This document shows, piece after piece, positions 6,378-13,309 of a DNA stretch of 26,228 nucleotides. The notes under the pieces are model-generated. The model did no database searches. It was not told the origin of the DNA and saw only the letters and a program-made list of their open reading frames with translations. Every line of letters begins with the position of its first letter. Position 1 is the stretch's first letter. Source of the DNA: a virus; IMG/VR virus record IMGVR_UViG_3300037010_000905, positions 1-26,228 of that record. The stretch is one strand, 5' to 3'. A program made the position numbers and the translations under genes.

Positions 6378-6783
6378 ACGCTTCAAACTTAAATGCAAGC
6401 TCATGGCCACACTGAGGGCTGGATCCTGGGGAAGGCGGATCGGTGGAGGATTTGGGTATCTGGCCAGCGAGGATGAAGTTGAGCGTATCGCGCAAATGAT
6501 AATGGACAGAGTAGAAAGCACCGAGGCCCCCGCTAAGACCATCAGCCCCCAGCGCCCCAGCCGGGAAGAGAAACTGGCTGGCTCCTTTATTAGTGTCCAA
6601 AATGTAGCTCCTGAGGGCCTGTTACTAGAGGAAGAAGACATTCCTTTGTGGGCATATAAGACCATCGTTAAGGAAGGTATCAACAAGCTCGCGGATAGTA
6701 TCTGTATGCGTTTTCCAGATAGTCTATATTCTCGCGTCGCCAGAGAAGAGCAAGCATACCTGCTGAAGCAGCTTGGTCTGTAA
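6367..6783 (+). CDS. Phage protein, unknown function
   Basis: This is a 138-residue product from ATG 6367, overlapping the RadC-like gene by 11 bases. The same frame is open back to 6067, but that stretch is a shadow of the RadC-like gene. The start region is basic and Gly-rich (GSWGRRIGGGFG). The middle is Pro-rich and the C-terminal 50 residues look helical (LADSICMRF, REEQAYLLKQLGL). No motif is recognised. It closes the operon that begins at 4267. Confidence 0.6.
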   Translation: MLDERFKLKCKLMATLRAGSWGRRIGGGFGYLASEDEVERIAQMIMDRVESTEAPAKTISPQRPSREEKLAGSFISVQNVAPEGLLLEEEDIPLWAYKTIVKEGINKLADSICMRFPDSLYSRVAREEQAYLLKQLGL

Positions 6784-6795
6784 AGCGGGGCCGCA

Positions 6796-6878
6796 GAGCG
6801 CATCAGGGCTGGGCCATGGCTGGGCGGTGTGCCCAACATGGCCCAAAGCCTTGAGCGGGCACCTGAGCGCATCGGGGC
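6796..6878 (+). repeat. Pair of 14-base direct repeats in the gap upstream of the primase-helicase
   Basis: GAGCGCATCAGGGC at 6796-6809 and GAGCGCATCGGGGC at 6865-6878 differ at one base and lie 69 bases apart, flanking the hairpin at 6810-6845. Short repeats next to a replication gene could be protein-binding sites or part of an origin. With only two copies, chance cannot be excluded. Confidence 0.35.
6810..6845 (+). terminator. Long hairpin after the RadC-like operon
   Basis: A nine-pair outer stem (TGGGCCATG with CATGGCCCA) encloses a four-pair inner stem (GGGC with GCCC, loop GGTGT), separated by a small internal loop (GCT opposite AA). It lies 27 bases after the stop at 6783 and has no T-run. 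It may terminate the upstream operon with help from a factor, or it may be a structural element of an origin. Confidence 0.45.
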
Positions 6879-6897
6879 GCGTTCCCATTGGCGGCCC

Positions 6898-6926
6898 TTG
6901 CGCTTTACCGTGGCAGGGCCTAACAT
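6898..6926 (+). promoter_or_regulatory. Promoter of the primase-helicase operon
   Basis: CCCTTGCGC (-35 hexamer TTGCGC, 6898-6903), 17 bases, then TAACAT (6921-6926). Both boxes and their flanks are very close to the promoter at 17842-17870 (CCCTTGCGCTT-ACCG shared except one base). Expected transcription start is near 6933, 30 bases before ATG 6963. Confidence 0.65.
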
Positions 6927-6962
6927 TACCTTCCGGCCATTTATGCAGCTATAGGGGTTAGC

Positions 6963-9008
6963 ATGAGTAATAAGCTCCAAACCAGTGAAGATGTTATGGC
7001 TGAAATGCTTGACAAAATTGGAAAATCAGGCCTAACTGAAAAGCACGCCGCTCGGCTTGGATTCGACACATACACGGCACAAGAGTCGCTGAACTCTAAC
7101 CTGCCGTTTCCCAAGGCTGGGTTTAAGATTCCCTACTATGATCTTTCCGGCAATGAAACAAAATTCTGGCGCTTTCGTTATCTTGAATCAACCCTAAGCG
7201 CGTGGGACAAAGCGGCTGGTAAGAAAGAAATGCGCTACTGTCAGCCAAAGGGTTCGTTGAACGAGCTATACCTGCCCCCGCTAGTTGATTGGGCAAAGAT
7301 AGCTGTAGATACAACTGTCGCAGTTATCATTACAGAGGGGGAATTGAAGGCGGCCTGTGCCTGCGCCGCTGGGTTCCCAACCATCGGTTTAGGCGGCGTC
7401 TGGTGCTTCAGATCAGCCGCAAATCACATGCACCTTCTTCCGATGTTTGATGAGTTCAAGTGGGATCAGCGAACAGTCTTCATTTGCTATGACTCCGACG
7501 CTGCTGTGAACACGAAAGTGATGTCGGCAGAGAACGCCCTGGCCAGAGAACTGACCCTGCTGGGAGCTATGCCATTCGTCGTTCGCCTACCTCAGACAGC
7601 CCCGCCTCTTAAAACGGGGCTTGATGATTATTTGGTTGAGGAAGGGGTGGGGGCATTGAAGGCTGCCCTGCAAGAAGGTGTAGAGTGGCGGGCAGCAAAG
7701 GAGTTATTCCGGCTAAACGAAGAAGTCGTGTATGTCAGAGATCCTGGTGTCATTCTTCGGCTAGATAACATGCAGAAAATGACTCCTATGAGTTTCACTA
7801 ACCATGCCTACGCGAACCGTAGGTATTTTGAAGAAGTCATTGGCTCCAAGGGTGTGAAACTTGTAGAGAGGAGTGCTCCAGTAGAATGGATGAAGTGGCC
7901 CCTTCGCGCAGAAGTTGCCCGCTGCGTCTACAAACCGGGCGAAGACCACTTCTACAAGGGGGCGATGAATACATGGCCCGGATGGGGCTGCTTTCCCGCC
8001 GAGGGATCTGTTCAGCCGTGGGAAGAACTCATGGAATATATGTTCAATGTTGAAGACATCCCAGAACGAGCCAAAGATCGAAAGTGGTTTGAGCAATGGC
8101 TGGCCTACCCGCTTCAACATCCCGGCGAAAAGCTCTATACCGCCGCTGTTTTCTGGGGAACAAGGCATGGCACAGGTAAGTCGCTGATCGGGTATTCCAT
8201 GATTAAGATTTATGGAAAAAATGGCACTGAGATCGGCGACCGTGACCTTCATGCTTCGTTCAATGAGTGTATGGAAAACAAGCAGTTCATCATGGGCGAG
8301 GAAATAACTGGCGGAGATAAGCGGGCCGTGGCTGATCACATGAAGTCAATGATCACCCAAAAGCAGATCAGGTTGAATGTCAAATACATCCCGAGCTACA
8401 CGATCGATGACTGCATCAATTACTATTTCACAAGTAACCATCCAGACGCATTCTTCCTAGAGGATACGGATCGTCGGTTTTTTATTCACGAAATAAACGC
8501 ACCTCCGAAGCCGTTCAAATTCTATACAGACTACATGACTTGGTTGAACGGCAGTGGCGTCAACGCATTGTTTGACTATCTACTGAAGATTGACTGCACC
8601 GGCTTCAATCCACAGGGAGCTGCCCCCATGACGGTATCTAAACAAGAAATGATTGATAATGGCAAGAGTGATATTGCCGCATGGGTCGCGCTACTTAAAG
8701 ATCAGCCAGACTATGTGACGCGCCTGGGTGGTGTGACCTTGAAACATCGTCTTTGGTCTGCCACAGAGCTTCATTCAATATACGATAAAGATGGGCGTGG
8801 CAAGACGACAGTAGGGGGAATGGCTAGAGAATTGGCGCGGGCAGGTATTGAGAAAGCTGCAGAAGGGGCGAATATTTTCACTGACCATGGTATGCAAAAA
8901 CTATGGATTATTCGGCCGATTCCACACACGGTATCTCCTGCTGAATTGTCTGAAATGTATCTCACAGAACGGGGGATTGCGTGCAAGAAAACTACTACAA
9001 AGTTCTAG
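6963..9008 (+). CDS. Primase-helicase: TOPRIM (DUF3854-type) plus SF3-like helicase (DUF5906-type)
   Basis: This 681-residue protein starts at ATG 6963 with AGGGG six bases upstream. Residues 50-215 form a TOPRIM primase-like domain, with acidic residues at E125 (VIITEGELKA) and D177/D179 (FICYDSDA). Residues 340-560 form a superfamily 3 helicase ATPase: Walker A GTRHGTGKS (399-407), Walker B FIMGEE (442-447), and the FTSNHPDAF to DRRFF sensor region (489-507). The C-terminal 120 residues look like a winged-helix DNA-binding part. This architecture is known from phages and plasmids, where it primes and unwinds the template. There is no N-terminal zinc finger. It heads a transcription unit with its own promoter, and its last 28 bases overlap the J-domain gene. 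Confidence 0.9.
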   Translation: MSNKLQTSEDVMAEMLDKIGKSGLTEKHAARLGFDTYTAQESLNSNLPFPKAGFKIPYYDLSGNETKFWRFRYLESTLSAWDKAAGKKEMRYCQPKGSLNELYLPPLVDWAKIAVDTTVAVIITEGELKAACACAAGFPTIGLGGVWCFRSAANHMHLLPMFDEFKWDQRTVFICYDSDAAVNTKVMSAENALARELTLLGAMPFVVRLPQTAPPLKTGLDDYLVEEGVGALKAALQEGVEWRAAKELFRLNEEVVYVRDPGVILRLDNMQKMTPMSFTNHAYANRRYFEEVIGSKGVKLVERSAPVEWMKWPLRAEVARCVYKPGEDHFYKGAMNTWPGWGCFPAEGSVQPWEELMEYMFNVEDIPERAKDRKWFEQWLAYPLQHPGEKLYTAAVFWGTRHGTGKSLIGYSMIKIYGKNGTEIGDRDLHASFNECMENKQFIMGEEITGGDKRAVADHMKSMITQKQIRLNVKYIPSYTIDDCINYYFTSNHPDAFFLEDTDRRFFIHEINAPPKPFKFYTDYMTWLNGSGVNALFDYLLKIDCTGFNPQGAAPMTVSKQEMIDNGKSDIAAWVALLKDQPDYVTRLGGVTLKHRLWSATELHSIYDKDGRGKTTVGGMARELARAGIEKAAEGANIFTDHGMQKLWIIRPIPHTVSPAELSEMYLTERGIACKKTTTKF

Positions 9009-9313
9009 GTGTTCCGCCATCAGCTGCAATGTCAGAGATCAGAGAAGCCTACTGGAATGTCGCCAGGGCAAACCACCCCGATCTAAATCCTAACGGGGCA
9101 GGTATCATGTCCGCTGCTGCAGAAGCCTATGGCGTTCTATCCGACGATAAAAAGCGCATTCGTTACGACAGTTTGCTGGACTTTACATTGACTAAGTGCC
9201 CAGAATGTGACGGTCGCGGAACGACTTTGCGCGTGACTGGTTTCAGTAAAACGGGCGCTCATACTGAGAAATGTAAAGCCTGCAATGGAGAAGGCTATGG
9301 AAATAAAGGCTAA
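8981..9313 (+). CDS. DnaJ-like J-domain protein with two zinc-knuckle motifs
   Basis: This 110-residue product starts at GTG 8981, inside the end of the primase-helicase gene, after GGGGGA. Residues 4-66 are a J-domain (YYKVLGVPPSA, the invariant HPD at 32-34, and a closing helix with YD). Two CxxCxGxG-type motifs follow: CPECDGRG (73-80) and CKACNGEG (98-105), half of the four found in cellular DnaJ. It lacks the peptide-binding C-terminal domains. It should stimulate host DnaK, possibly recruiting it to remodel replication proteins, as lambda P and host DnaJ do; that role here is inference from its position. Confidence 0.85.
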   Translation: MQENYYKVLGVPPSAAMSEIREAYWNVARANHPDLNPNGAGIMSAAAEAYGVLSDDKKRIRYDSLLDFTLTKCPECDGRGTTLRVTGFSKTGAHTEKCKACNGEGYGNKG

Positions 9314-9689
9314 GTTTCTTTCTAAGATAAGAATTGAAGGAGATTGCTGGCTGTGGATCGGGGCACTAACAGACGACGGTTATGGGCTAGTGAACATAAA
9401 TGGAACAAGCAAGCGCGCTCATCGTGTTGTCTTCGAAGCGCAAGTTAGAAAACTTTCCTCAAAGGAACTCCTGTCTGCGACTTGCGGTAACAGGAACTGT
9501 GTCAACCCAGCCCATATGGAGATCATATCGCCAGAGAACCTTCGTTGTCGAAATCAAGCCGCGCACAATGCAACTCTTTCTCAACTGTGCTCCAAAGGGC
9601 ACAAGTTAGATGAGAATCGTAAGTGCCGGATATGCACCAATGACTACATGCGCGGCTACATGCGCCGAAGGCGCAAAGAAGCAAAATAG
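9297..9689 (+). CDS. Free-standing HNH endonuclease-like protein, first His missing
   Basis: This is a 130-residue product. ATG 9297 is preferred over ATG 9285 because GGAGAAGG lies directly upstream of it. It shows the phage HNH plan: an N-terminal W-x-W-x-G segment (CWLWIGA), HRVVFEA, then TCGNRNCVNPAHM with the Asn and second His. The position usually occupied by the first His, two residues before the Cys (HTC in many relatives), is Ala (SATC). A second Cys set near the C-terminus (CSKGH, CRICTNDY) could bind zinc, followed by a basic tail. Such genes behave as mobile intron-less homing nucleases. It overlaps the J-protein gene by 17 bases. It may be catalytically altered. Confidence 0.75.
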   Translation: MEIKAKFLSKIRIEGDCWLWIGALTDDGYGLVNINGTSKRAHRVVFEAQVRKLSSKELLSATCGNRNCVNPAHMEIISPENLRCRNQAAHNATLSQLCSKGHKLDENRKCRICTNDYMRGYMRRRRKEAK

Positions 9690-9691
9690 AG

Positions 9692-9721
9692 TTGGCGCGG
9701 AAACCAAACGAGCAGTATAAT
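9692..9721 (+). promoter_or_regulatory. Promoter of the ligase operon
   Basis: TTGGCG (9692-9697), 18 bases, then a perfect TATAAT (9716-9721). It lies directly after the HNH gene stop and 20 bases before ATG 9742, so the transcript would have a short leader of about 14 bases. The -35 differs from the TTGCGC class in this window. Confidence 0.6.
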
Positions 9722-9741
9722 ATATTAAGGGGCTGGGCACT

Positions 9742-9963
9742 ATGGATGAAGCAGTCAGAACCTCTCTGGTAGAAGTATCACGGAATATCCATGTATGTGA
9801 AATGAAACTTGAGCACCTTTCTCGGTCAATGGTTGGGAGGTCGCACCATGAAAAAGAAATAGCACAAGAACTCCAGCAGTGCCGCGCTCGTATAGACTGG
9901 CTGGTTCAGCCACACCCGCAGACAAACGCCCAAGTGAAAGAAGCACAATCAAAAGACTTGTAG
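9742..9963 (+). CDS. Small probable coiled-coil protein
   Basis: This 73-residue product starts at ATG 9742 after AAGGGG and directly downstream of the TATAAT promoter. The first 55 residues have a regular hydrophobic heptad-like pattern with many charged residues (VRTSLVEVSRNIHVCEMKLEHL, in part), which suggests one or two coiled-coil helices. The tail is polar. It precedes the ligase gene by ten bases. No family is recognised. Confidence 0.6.
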   Translation: MDEAVRTSLVEVSRNIHVCEMKLEHLSRSMVGRSHHEKEIAQELQQCRARIDWLVQPHPQTNAQVKEAQSKDL

Positions 9964-9973
9964 AGGAGCAGGC

Positions 9974-10891
9974 ATGGCAATCAGGGGAATGAAGGCGGCC
10001 ACCGCGCCCATGGATCTTCGCAAGATGCGTCTTCCGAAGTATGGCAGCACCAAGATCAATGGCGTGCGCGGGATCGTTGTTGATGGCGTATTGATGAGTT
10101 ACAACATGAAGCCCATCGTCAACGACTTCACGCAGGCCATGTTCGGTAGGACAGAATTAAATGGCTTCGATGGAGAAATCGTAGTCGGAGCCCCAAACGA
10201 CCACAATTCACTTCGCAACACAATGAGCGCCATTACTAGGCACCACGGGGAGTGTGATGTTCATTTTTATCTCTTTGATAATTACCTGTTAGAGGCAGAT
10301 TATCACCGCAGGTACGAAAATCTATTGTGGCAGCGCGATACTGGAAAGTGGCACGGCGTGTGCGACCGACTTGTGGTAGTTGAACAGAAAGTCATCGCGA
10401 CACATGAAACTCTGGAAGAATTCGAAGAAGACGTCTTGAATCGCGGCTTCGAAGGGATCATGCTGCGCCGTATCGACGGTCGCTACAAGTTCGGGAGAAG
10501 CACCCCTGGCGAGGATGACCTGTGGAAAGTAAAGCGGTTCGTTGACGCAGAGGCCGTGGTAATCGGCTTCGAGGAGGGAATGCACAATGCCAACGAACTT
10601 CAAGTGAACGAGCTGGGTAAGGCCAAACGGACTTCCCACAAAGAAAACAAAGTCCCAAAAGGCACCCTCGGAGGGCTGCTGGTTCGGGGAGTGAACGGCC
10701 AATACAAGGGCATTGAATACCGAGTTGGCCTAGGATTCGATCAGCTAACTGCCCAAGAAATCTGGAACAATCAGGATACCTGGCTGGGAAAGATCGTCAA
10801 GGTGAAATACTTCCCAGTGGGAAACCTCAACAAACCGGCCCATACTTCCTTCGAAGGAGAGTTCTTGGGCGAGCGGCCAGAGGGAATGTGA
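9974..10891 (+). CDS. ATP-dependent DNA ligase
   Basis: This 305-residue protein seals nicks in duplex DNA through a ligase-AMP intermediate, joining lagging-strand fragments and repair nicks. The nucleotidyltransferase motifs appear in order: I KINGVRG with catalytic K27; the DGE signature (66-68); III FYLFDNY (98-104); IV EGIMLRR (160-166); V WKVKRF (184-189). An OB-fold of about 85 residues completes the protein, a compact phage-size enzyme. Motif I has Asn instead of the usual Asp (KxDG becomes KING). It lies in an operon with three small genes under the promoter at 9692. Assignment is firm; activity depends on whether the Asn is tolerated. Confidence 0.9.
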   Translation: MAIRGMKAATAPMDLRKMRLPKYGSTKINGVRGIVVDGVLMSYNMKPIVNDFTQAMFGRTELNGFDGEIVVGAPNDHNSLRNTMSAITRHHGECDVHFYLFDNYLLEADYHRRYENLLWQRDTGKWHGVCDRLVVVEQKVIATHETLEEFEEDVLNRGFEGIMLRRIDGRYKFGRSTPGEDDLWKVKRFVDAEAVVIGFEEGMHNANELQVNELGKAKRTSHKENKVPKGTLGGLLVRGVNGQYKGIEYRVGLGFDQLTAQEIWNNQDTWLGKIVKVKYFPVGNLNKPAHTSFEGEFLGERPEGM

Positions 10892-10933
10892 GGTCTTCCA
10901 AGCGCAGACTGATTTCCTACTACGGAGCTTGAA

Positions 10934-11206
10934 ATGATCGACACGCCTCGTCTTAAAGAACTTCTCAGCGGAGAGTACAGCGGGAAAACCGTGTTCCTTC
11001 TTGGCCAGAAACAGGAGTGGATGGTTGAGCAGTTCATCTGCGATGAAAAGGATCTGAAACGCCTGGGTGGGGCACACCTCGCCAGCGCCGAAATGGTCAT
11101 AGCAGATCTATTGACTCTGCTAGACAAGGCCCGTGACTATGTGACCGACAGTGAACTTCGTGCAGAAATCACCCGCGTAGCGCCCCAGAAAGAGAGTACA
11201 CAATGA
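10934..11206 (+). CDS. Phage protein, unknown function
   Basis: This 90-residue product starts at ATG 10934, preceded by GGAG, after a 42-base gap in which no promoter is seen. It looks mixed alpha/beta (KTVFLLGQKQEWMVEQFI) with a long C-terminal helix. There are no metal or nucleotide motifs. It is coupled to the next gene by ATGA. Unrecognised. Confidence 0.6.
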   Translation: MIDTPRLKELLSGEYSGKTVFLLGQKQEWMVEQFICDEKDLKRLGGAHLASAEMVIADLLTLLDKARDYVTDSELRAEITRVAPQKESTQ

Positions 11207-11502
11207 AGTGCTTCATTATTGGTCTAGATGAAGGTGGAAAGATCATGGCACGATCACGATATGCAGTTGAAACGAAGGCCATAATGGGAGAGATTGGCCC
11301 GAAGCCAGGAGAATACGCGCTTGACATCCTCCGGTTTCCCACAAAACTTTTCAGACTTGGCCTTGAAGTAGAAGACATGATAGTATGCGTCTTTGACCCA
11401 ACACCAACCGAGACACTGGTCCGTGGGCACACACTGACTGCGAACATCAATGGCGACGACAAACTGTGGCCCAAGGAAGAAGTGGACTACTACAAAATTT
11501 GA
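11203..11502 (+). CDS. Phage protein, unknown function
   Basis: This 99-residue product has ATG 11203 overlapping the previous stop (ATGA). A second in-frame ATG about 14 codons on (GGKIMARSRY) has AAGGTGGAAAG ahead of it and could be the true start. The protein is rich in short strands (ALDILRFPTKLFRLG, DMIVCVFDPTPTE), perhaps a small beta domain. It ends the ligase operon, 13 bases before the next promoter. Confidence 0.6.
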   Translation: MKCFIIGLDEGGKIMARSRYAVETKAIMGEIGPKPGEYALDILRFPTKLFRLGLEVEDMIVCVFDPTPTETLVRGHTLTANINGDDKLWPKEEVDYYKI

Positions 11503-11515
11503 CGGTATCCTGCCC

Positions 11516-11544
11516 TTGCACATGAGGGTTTGGACGCCTACACT
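11516..11544 (+). promoter_or_regulatory. Promoter of the 11584 / ssDNA-binding protein operon
   Basis: CCCTTGCAC (-35 TTGCAC, 11516-11521), 17 bases, then TACACT (11539-11544), in the GCCTAnACTT context shared with the promoter at 2549. Expected start is near 11551, immediately followed by a hairpin (GCCCG, CAC, CGGGC; 11554-11566). The gene starts at 11584. Confidence 0.65.
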
Positions 11545-11583
11545 TAAACCACGGCCCGCACCGGGCACACTTTGGAGGGCCTC

Positions 11584-12015
11584 ATGGCCAAAACGAAAAC
11601 CCCTGTTCCCGAGTTAGAAGTTCCCGAAACAACTGAGTTCCAAGTTCCCGAAAGCCTCGCAGCTTGCGCCGACTTGCTATACTCTACCCGTGAAATGCGG
11701 CTGGGTATTGAAAAGCAGGTTGATGCGCTGAAGCAATGCGAGACACAGCTTCGGGACCACCTGATCAACACGCTGCCCAAGGGCGAAGCTTCCGGGATCG
11801 CGGGGCGCATCGCACGCGTCGCCATCGTGGTGAAAGAAGAGCCGCAGGTGCAGGACTGGGATGCCTTCTACAGTTACATCAAAGAGCATGACGCCTTTGA
11901 TCTGCTGCAGAGGCGTATGTCGGCCCCAGCAGTCAAGGCGCGTTGGCAGGAAGAAGAAACCGTGGCAGGGGTGGGCGTCTTCAACAACGTCACCATTTCT
12001 CTGCGAAAGGTGTAA
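11584..12015 (+). CDS. Conserved replication-module protein with coiled-coil region, unknown function
   Basis: This 143-residue product starts at ATG 11584 with GGAGG five bases upstream; an in-frame TTG at 11572 is not needed. Residues 1-25 are Pro/Glu-rich. Residues 27-62 form a long charged helix or coiled coil (MRLGIEKQVDALKQCETQL). Residues 65-143 hold a compact beta-alpha part with GIAGRIARVAIVVKEEP and WDAFYSYIK. It resembles uncharacterised phage proteins I associate with the gene just before a single-stranded DNA-binding protein, as here. It may act with that protein, but this is inference from linkage. Confidence 0.7.
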   Translation: MAKTKTPVPELEVPETTEFQVPESLAACADLLYSTREMRLGIEKQVDALKQCETQLRDHLINTLPKGEASGIAGRIARVAIVVKEEPQVQDWDAFYSYIKEHDAFDLLQRRMSAPAVKARWQEEETVAGVGVFNNVTISLRKV

Positions 12016-12241
12016 GAATCTGTGGCGGATGTGAGTTGAGCTCGGGGTCGCACCCTAAAGCTGAAACAACATTCTGAGTTCGGAGAACCATCACGGCGCG
12101 GGTGCCGAACCAATACCCTAGTCGCAATACCTACGAGGTTTGAGTCCTACTGGTAGACAGAAGGGCGGTCAGTGATGGGCCACTTAATTTCAACGCTGAG
12201 TGCAGGCAGATCCCTGCACAGTTCACTAGTGGAGCAGCACC
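12016..12241 (+). other. 226-base untranslated leader or spacer with several possible hairpins
   Basis: No credible gene, tRNA or promoter of the local type is seen. Possible structure: GTTCGG (12078-12083) pairs with CCGAAC (12105-12110), enclosing CAC/GTG. CTAC/GTAG with AGG/CCT forms a hairpin at 12131-12156. A seven-pair hairpin GTGCAGG with CCTGCAC lies at 12200-12219, just ahead of the ribosome binding site GGAG at 12231-12234. It may be a translational control region for the ssDNA-binding protein. A single leader peptide of 13 codons starting at GTG 12102 is possible but unsupported. Confidence 0.4.
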
Positions 12242-13000
12242 ATGGCAAAGAAAGAAGTGTCCGCGCCTGTCGTAACACAGGTCAACACCTGGGATCAGCA
12301 GCTTGCTGATGCCGCAGCAGAAGTTTCCAGTATGGAGGCCGGAAACAGCAGTTTCATCAGCACCCGCAACGGAATTCTGTCCTACAACGGAGTGCCGATT
12401 CCCGGTAACAAGCTGAATGTCGTGGTAATCAACCACGCCATGGAGAACCACTACTACACAGAGCGCTTCGATCCGGACAGTCCTGCGAGCCCGGTATGCT
12501 TCGCGTTCGGAACGGACGAGGCTACCATGGCTCCGCACGAACTTAGTTCGGAGCCGCAGGCAGAGAAGTGCGCGAGCTGCCCACGAAATCAGTTCGGTTC
12601 TGCTGATACGGGTAAGGGGAAGGCGTGCAAGAACATCCGGCGCCTTGGCGTCATCACCGAAGACGACCTGGAAGACGTCAAAGCCGCTACCCTGGCTGTG
12701 ATCAAGGTTCCCGTCACCAGCGTTAAGCCCTGGAAGGCATACGTCCAGAGTTTGAACAACACGCTGCGTCGCCCTCCGTTCTCCGTAGTAACGCAGATTG
12801 CGCCCGTGCCGCATCCGAAGCACCAGTTTGAACTGACCTTCAAGCTGGATGCCCAGATCACCGACGGGGACGACCTGCAGGCGATCCTGGACCGGCGCGA
12901 TGCCACCATGGAAGAACTGTGCCGCCCATATGCGCCCCCTGCGACGCAGGACGAGGCCACGGAGCAGCCCCAGAAGCCTCAGGGAAAGCGCAAGTTTTAA
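12242..13000 (+). CDS. Probable single-stranded DNA-binding protein with zinc site
   Basis: This 252-residue product starts at ATG 12242 after GGAG. The N-terminal part includes an OB-like beta-rich region (NGILSYNGVPIPG, KLNVVVINHAMEN). A four-cysteine cluster follows at C86, C110, C113 and C129 (KCASCPRNQFGS and GKACKNIRRL), a pattern I know from phage proteins annotated as ssDNA-binding. Residues 140-220 add another beta region. The C-terminal 35 residues are Pro/Gln/Glu-rich and disordered, as in other SSBs. It would coat ssDNA during replication and recombination. It is followed by a strong terminator, consistent with being the end of a highly expressed unit. Family inferred by pattern, not by search. 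Confidence 0.7.
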   Translation: MAKKEVSAPVVTQVNTWDQQLADAAAEVSSMEAGNSSFISTRNGILSYNGVPIPGNKLNVVVINHAMENHYYTERFDPDSPASPVCFAFGTDEATMAPHELSSEPQAEKCASCPRNQFGSADTGKGKACKNIRRLGVITEDDLEDVKAATLAVIKVPVTSVKPWKAYVQSLNNTLRRPPFSVVTQIAPVPHPKHQFELTFKLDAQITDGDDLQAILDRRDATMEELCRPYAPPATQDEATEQPQKPQGKRKF

Positions 13001-13012
13001 CTGTGGCCGCTA

Positions 13013-13048
13013 CAGGCCCACAGGGGTTCAGGCACCTCTGTGGGCCTG
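13013..13048 (+). terminator. Strong hairpin terminator after the ssDNA-binding protein gene
   Basis: A 14-base-pair stem with one G-T pair and an eight-base loop: CAGGCCCACAGGGG pairs with CCTCTGTGGGCCTG. It is followed by CTTTAT, a short T-rich stretch, so termination is probably partial. It lies 12 bases after the stop at 13000 and seven bases before the ribosome binding site of the next gene, so read-through feeds the polymerase operon. Confidence 0.75.
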
Positions 13049-13066
13049 CTTTATGGAGGAATAGTC

Positions 13067-13309
13067 GTGGCAAACCCAAACTACCTCGTTAGGGACCACC
13101 AAAGCATCAACTACTGGTTGGTAGTCCTTAGGACATGGCGCACGCTCACAGCTTTCTTGAGTAAAACTACTGATGAGGAAGCCTGCTGGTCTCTTCTTAA
13201 GTTTGAGAAAGAACAGCAGAACCGGCCACTCTTCGTGAAGCGAATCTACGGCAAGGCCTCAATCCTACGGGCTCGCAATGAGCGCGCCAAACTGAAAGGC
13301 ACCAAGTGA
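13067..13309 (+). CDS. Small basic protein upstream of DNA polymerase, unknown function
   Basis: This 80-residue product starts at GTG 13067, with GGAGGA six bases upstream. It looks helical and basic, with an aromatic N-terminal half (INYWLVVLRTWRTL) and a C-terminal KRIYGKASILRARNERAKLKG. Small proteins of this look precede polymerase genes in a number of phages, in my recollection without a known role. Its stop forms GTGA with the polymerase start. A polymerase accessory role is possible only by linkage. Confidence 0.6.
   Translation: MANPNYLVRDHQSINYWLVVLRTWRTLTAFLSKTTDEEACWSLLKFEKEQQNRPLFVKRIYGKASILRARNERAKLKGTK

Noticed and set aside
6231-6980. 249-residue frame on the - strand
   Set aside because: It covers parts of three + strand elements including the RadC-like gene and the promoter region, with low-complexity Ser/Arg composition typical of an antisense shadow.
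12131-12160. tRNA-like T-arm (GGTTTGAGTCC) in the 12016-12241 gap
   Set aside because: The stem has only three pairs, the loop lacks the invariant C, and no matching acceptor stem or anticodon arm can be found upstream.
12131-12823. 230-residue frame on the - strand
   Set aside because: It lies opposite the ssDNA-binding protein gene, has no ribosome binding site, and its sequence has no domain pattern; it is a shadow of the + strand gene.
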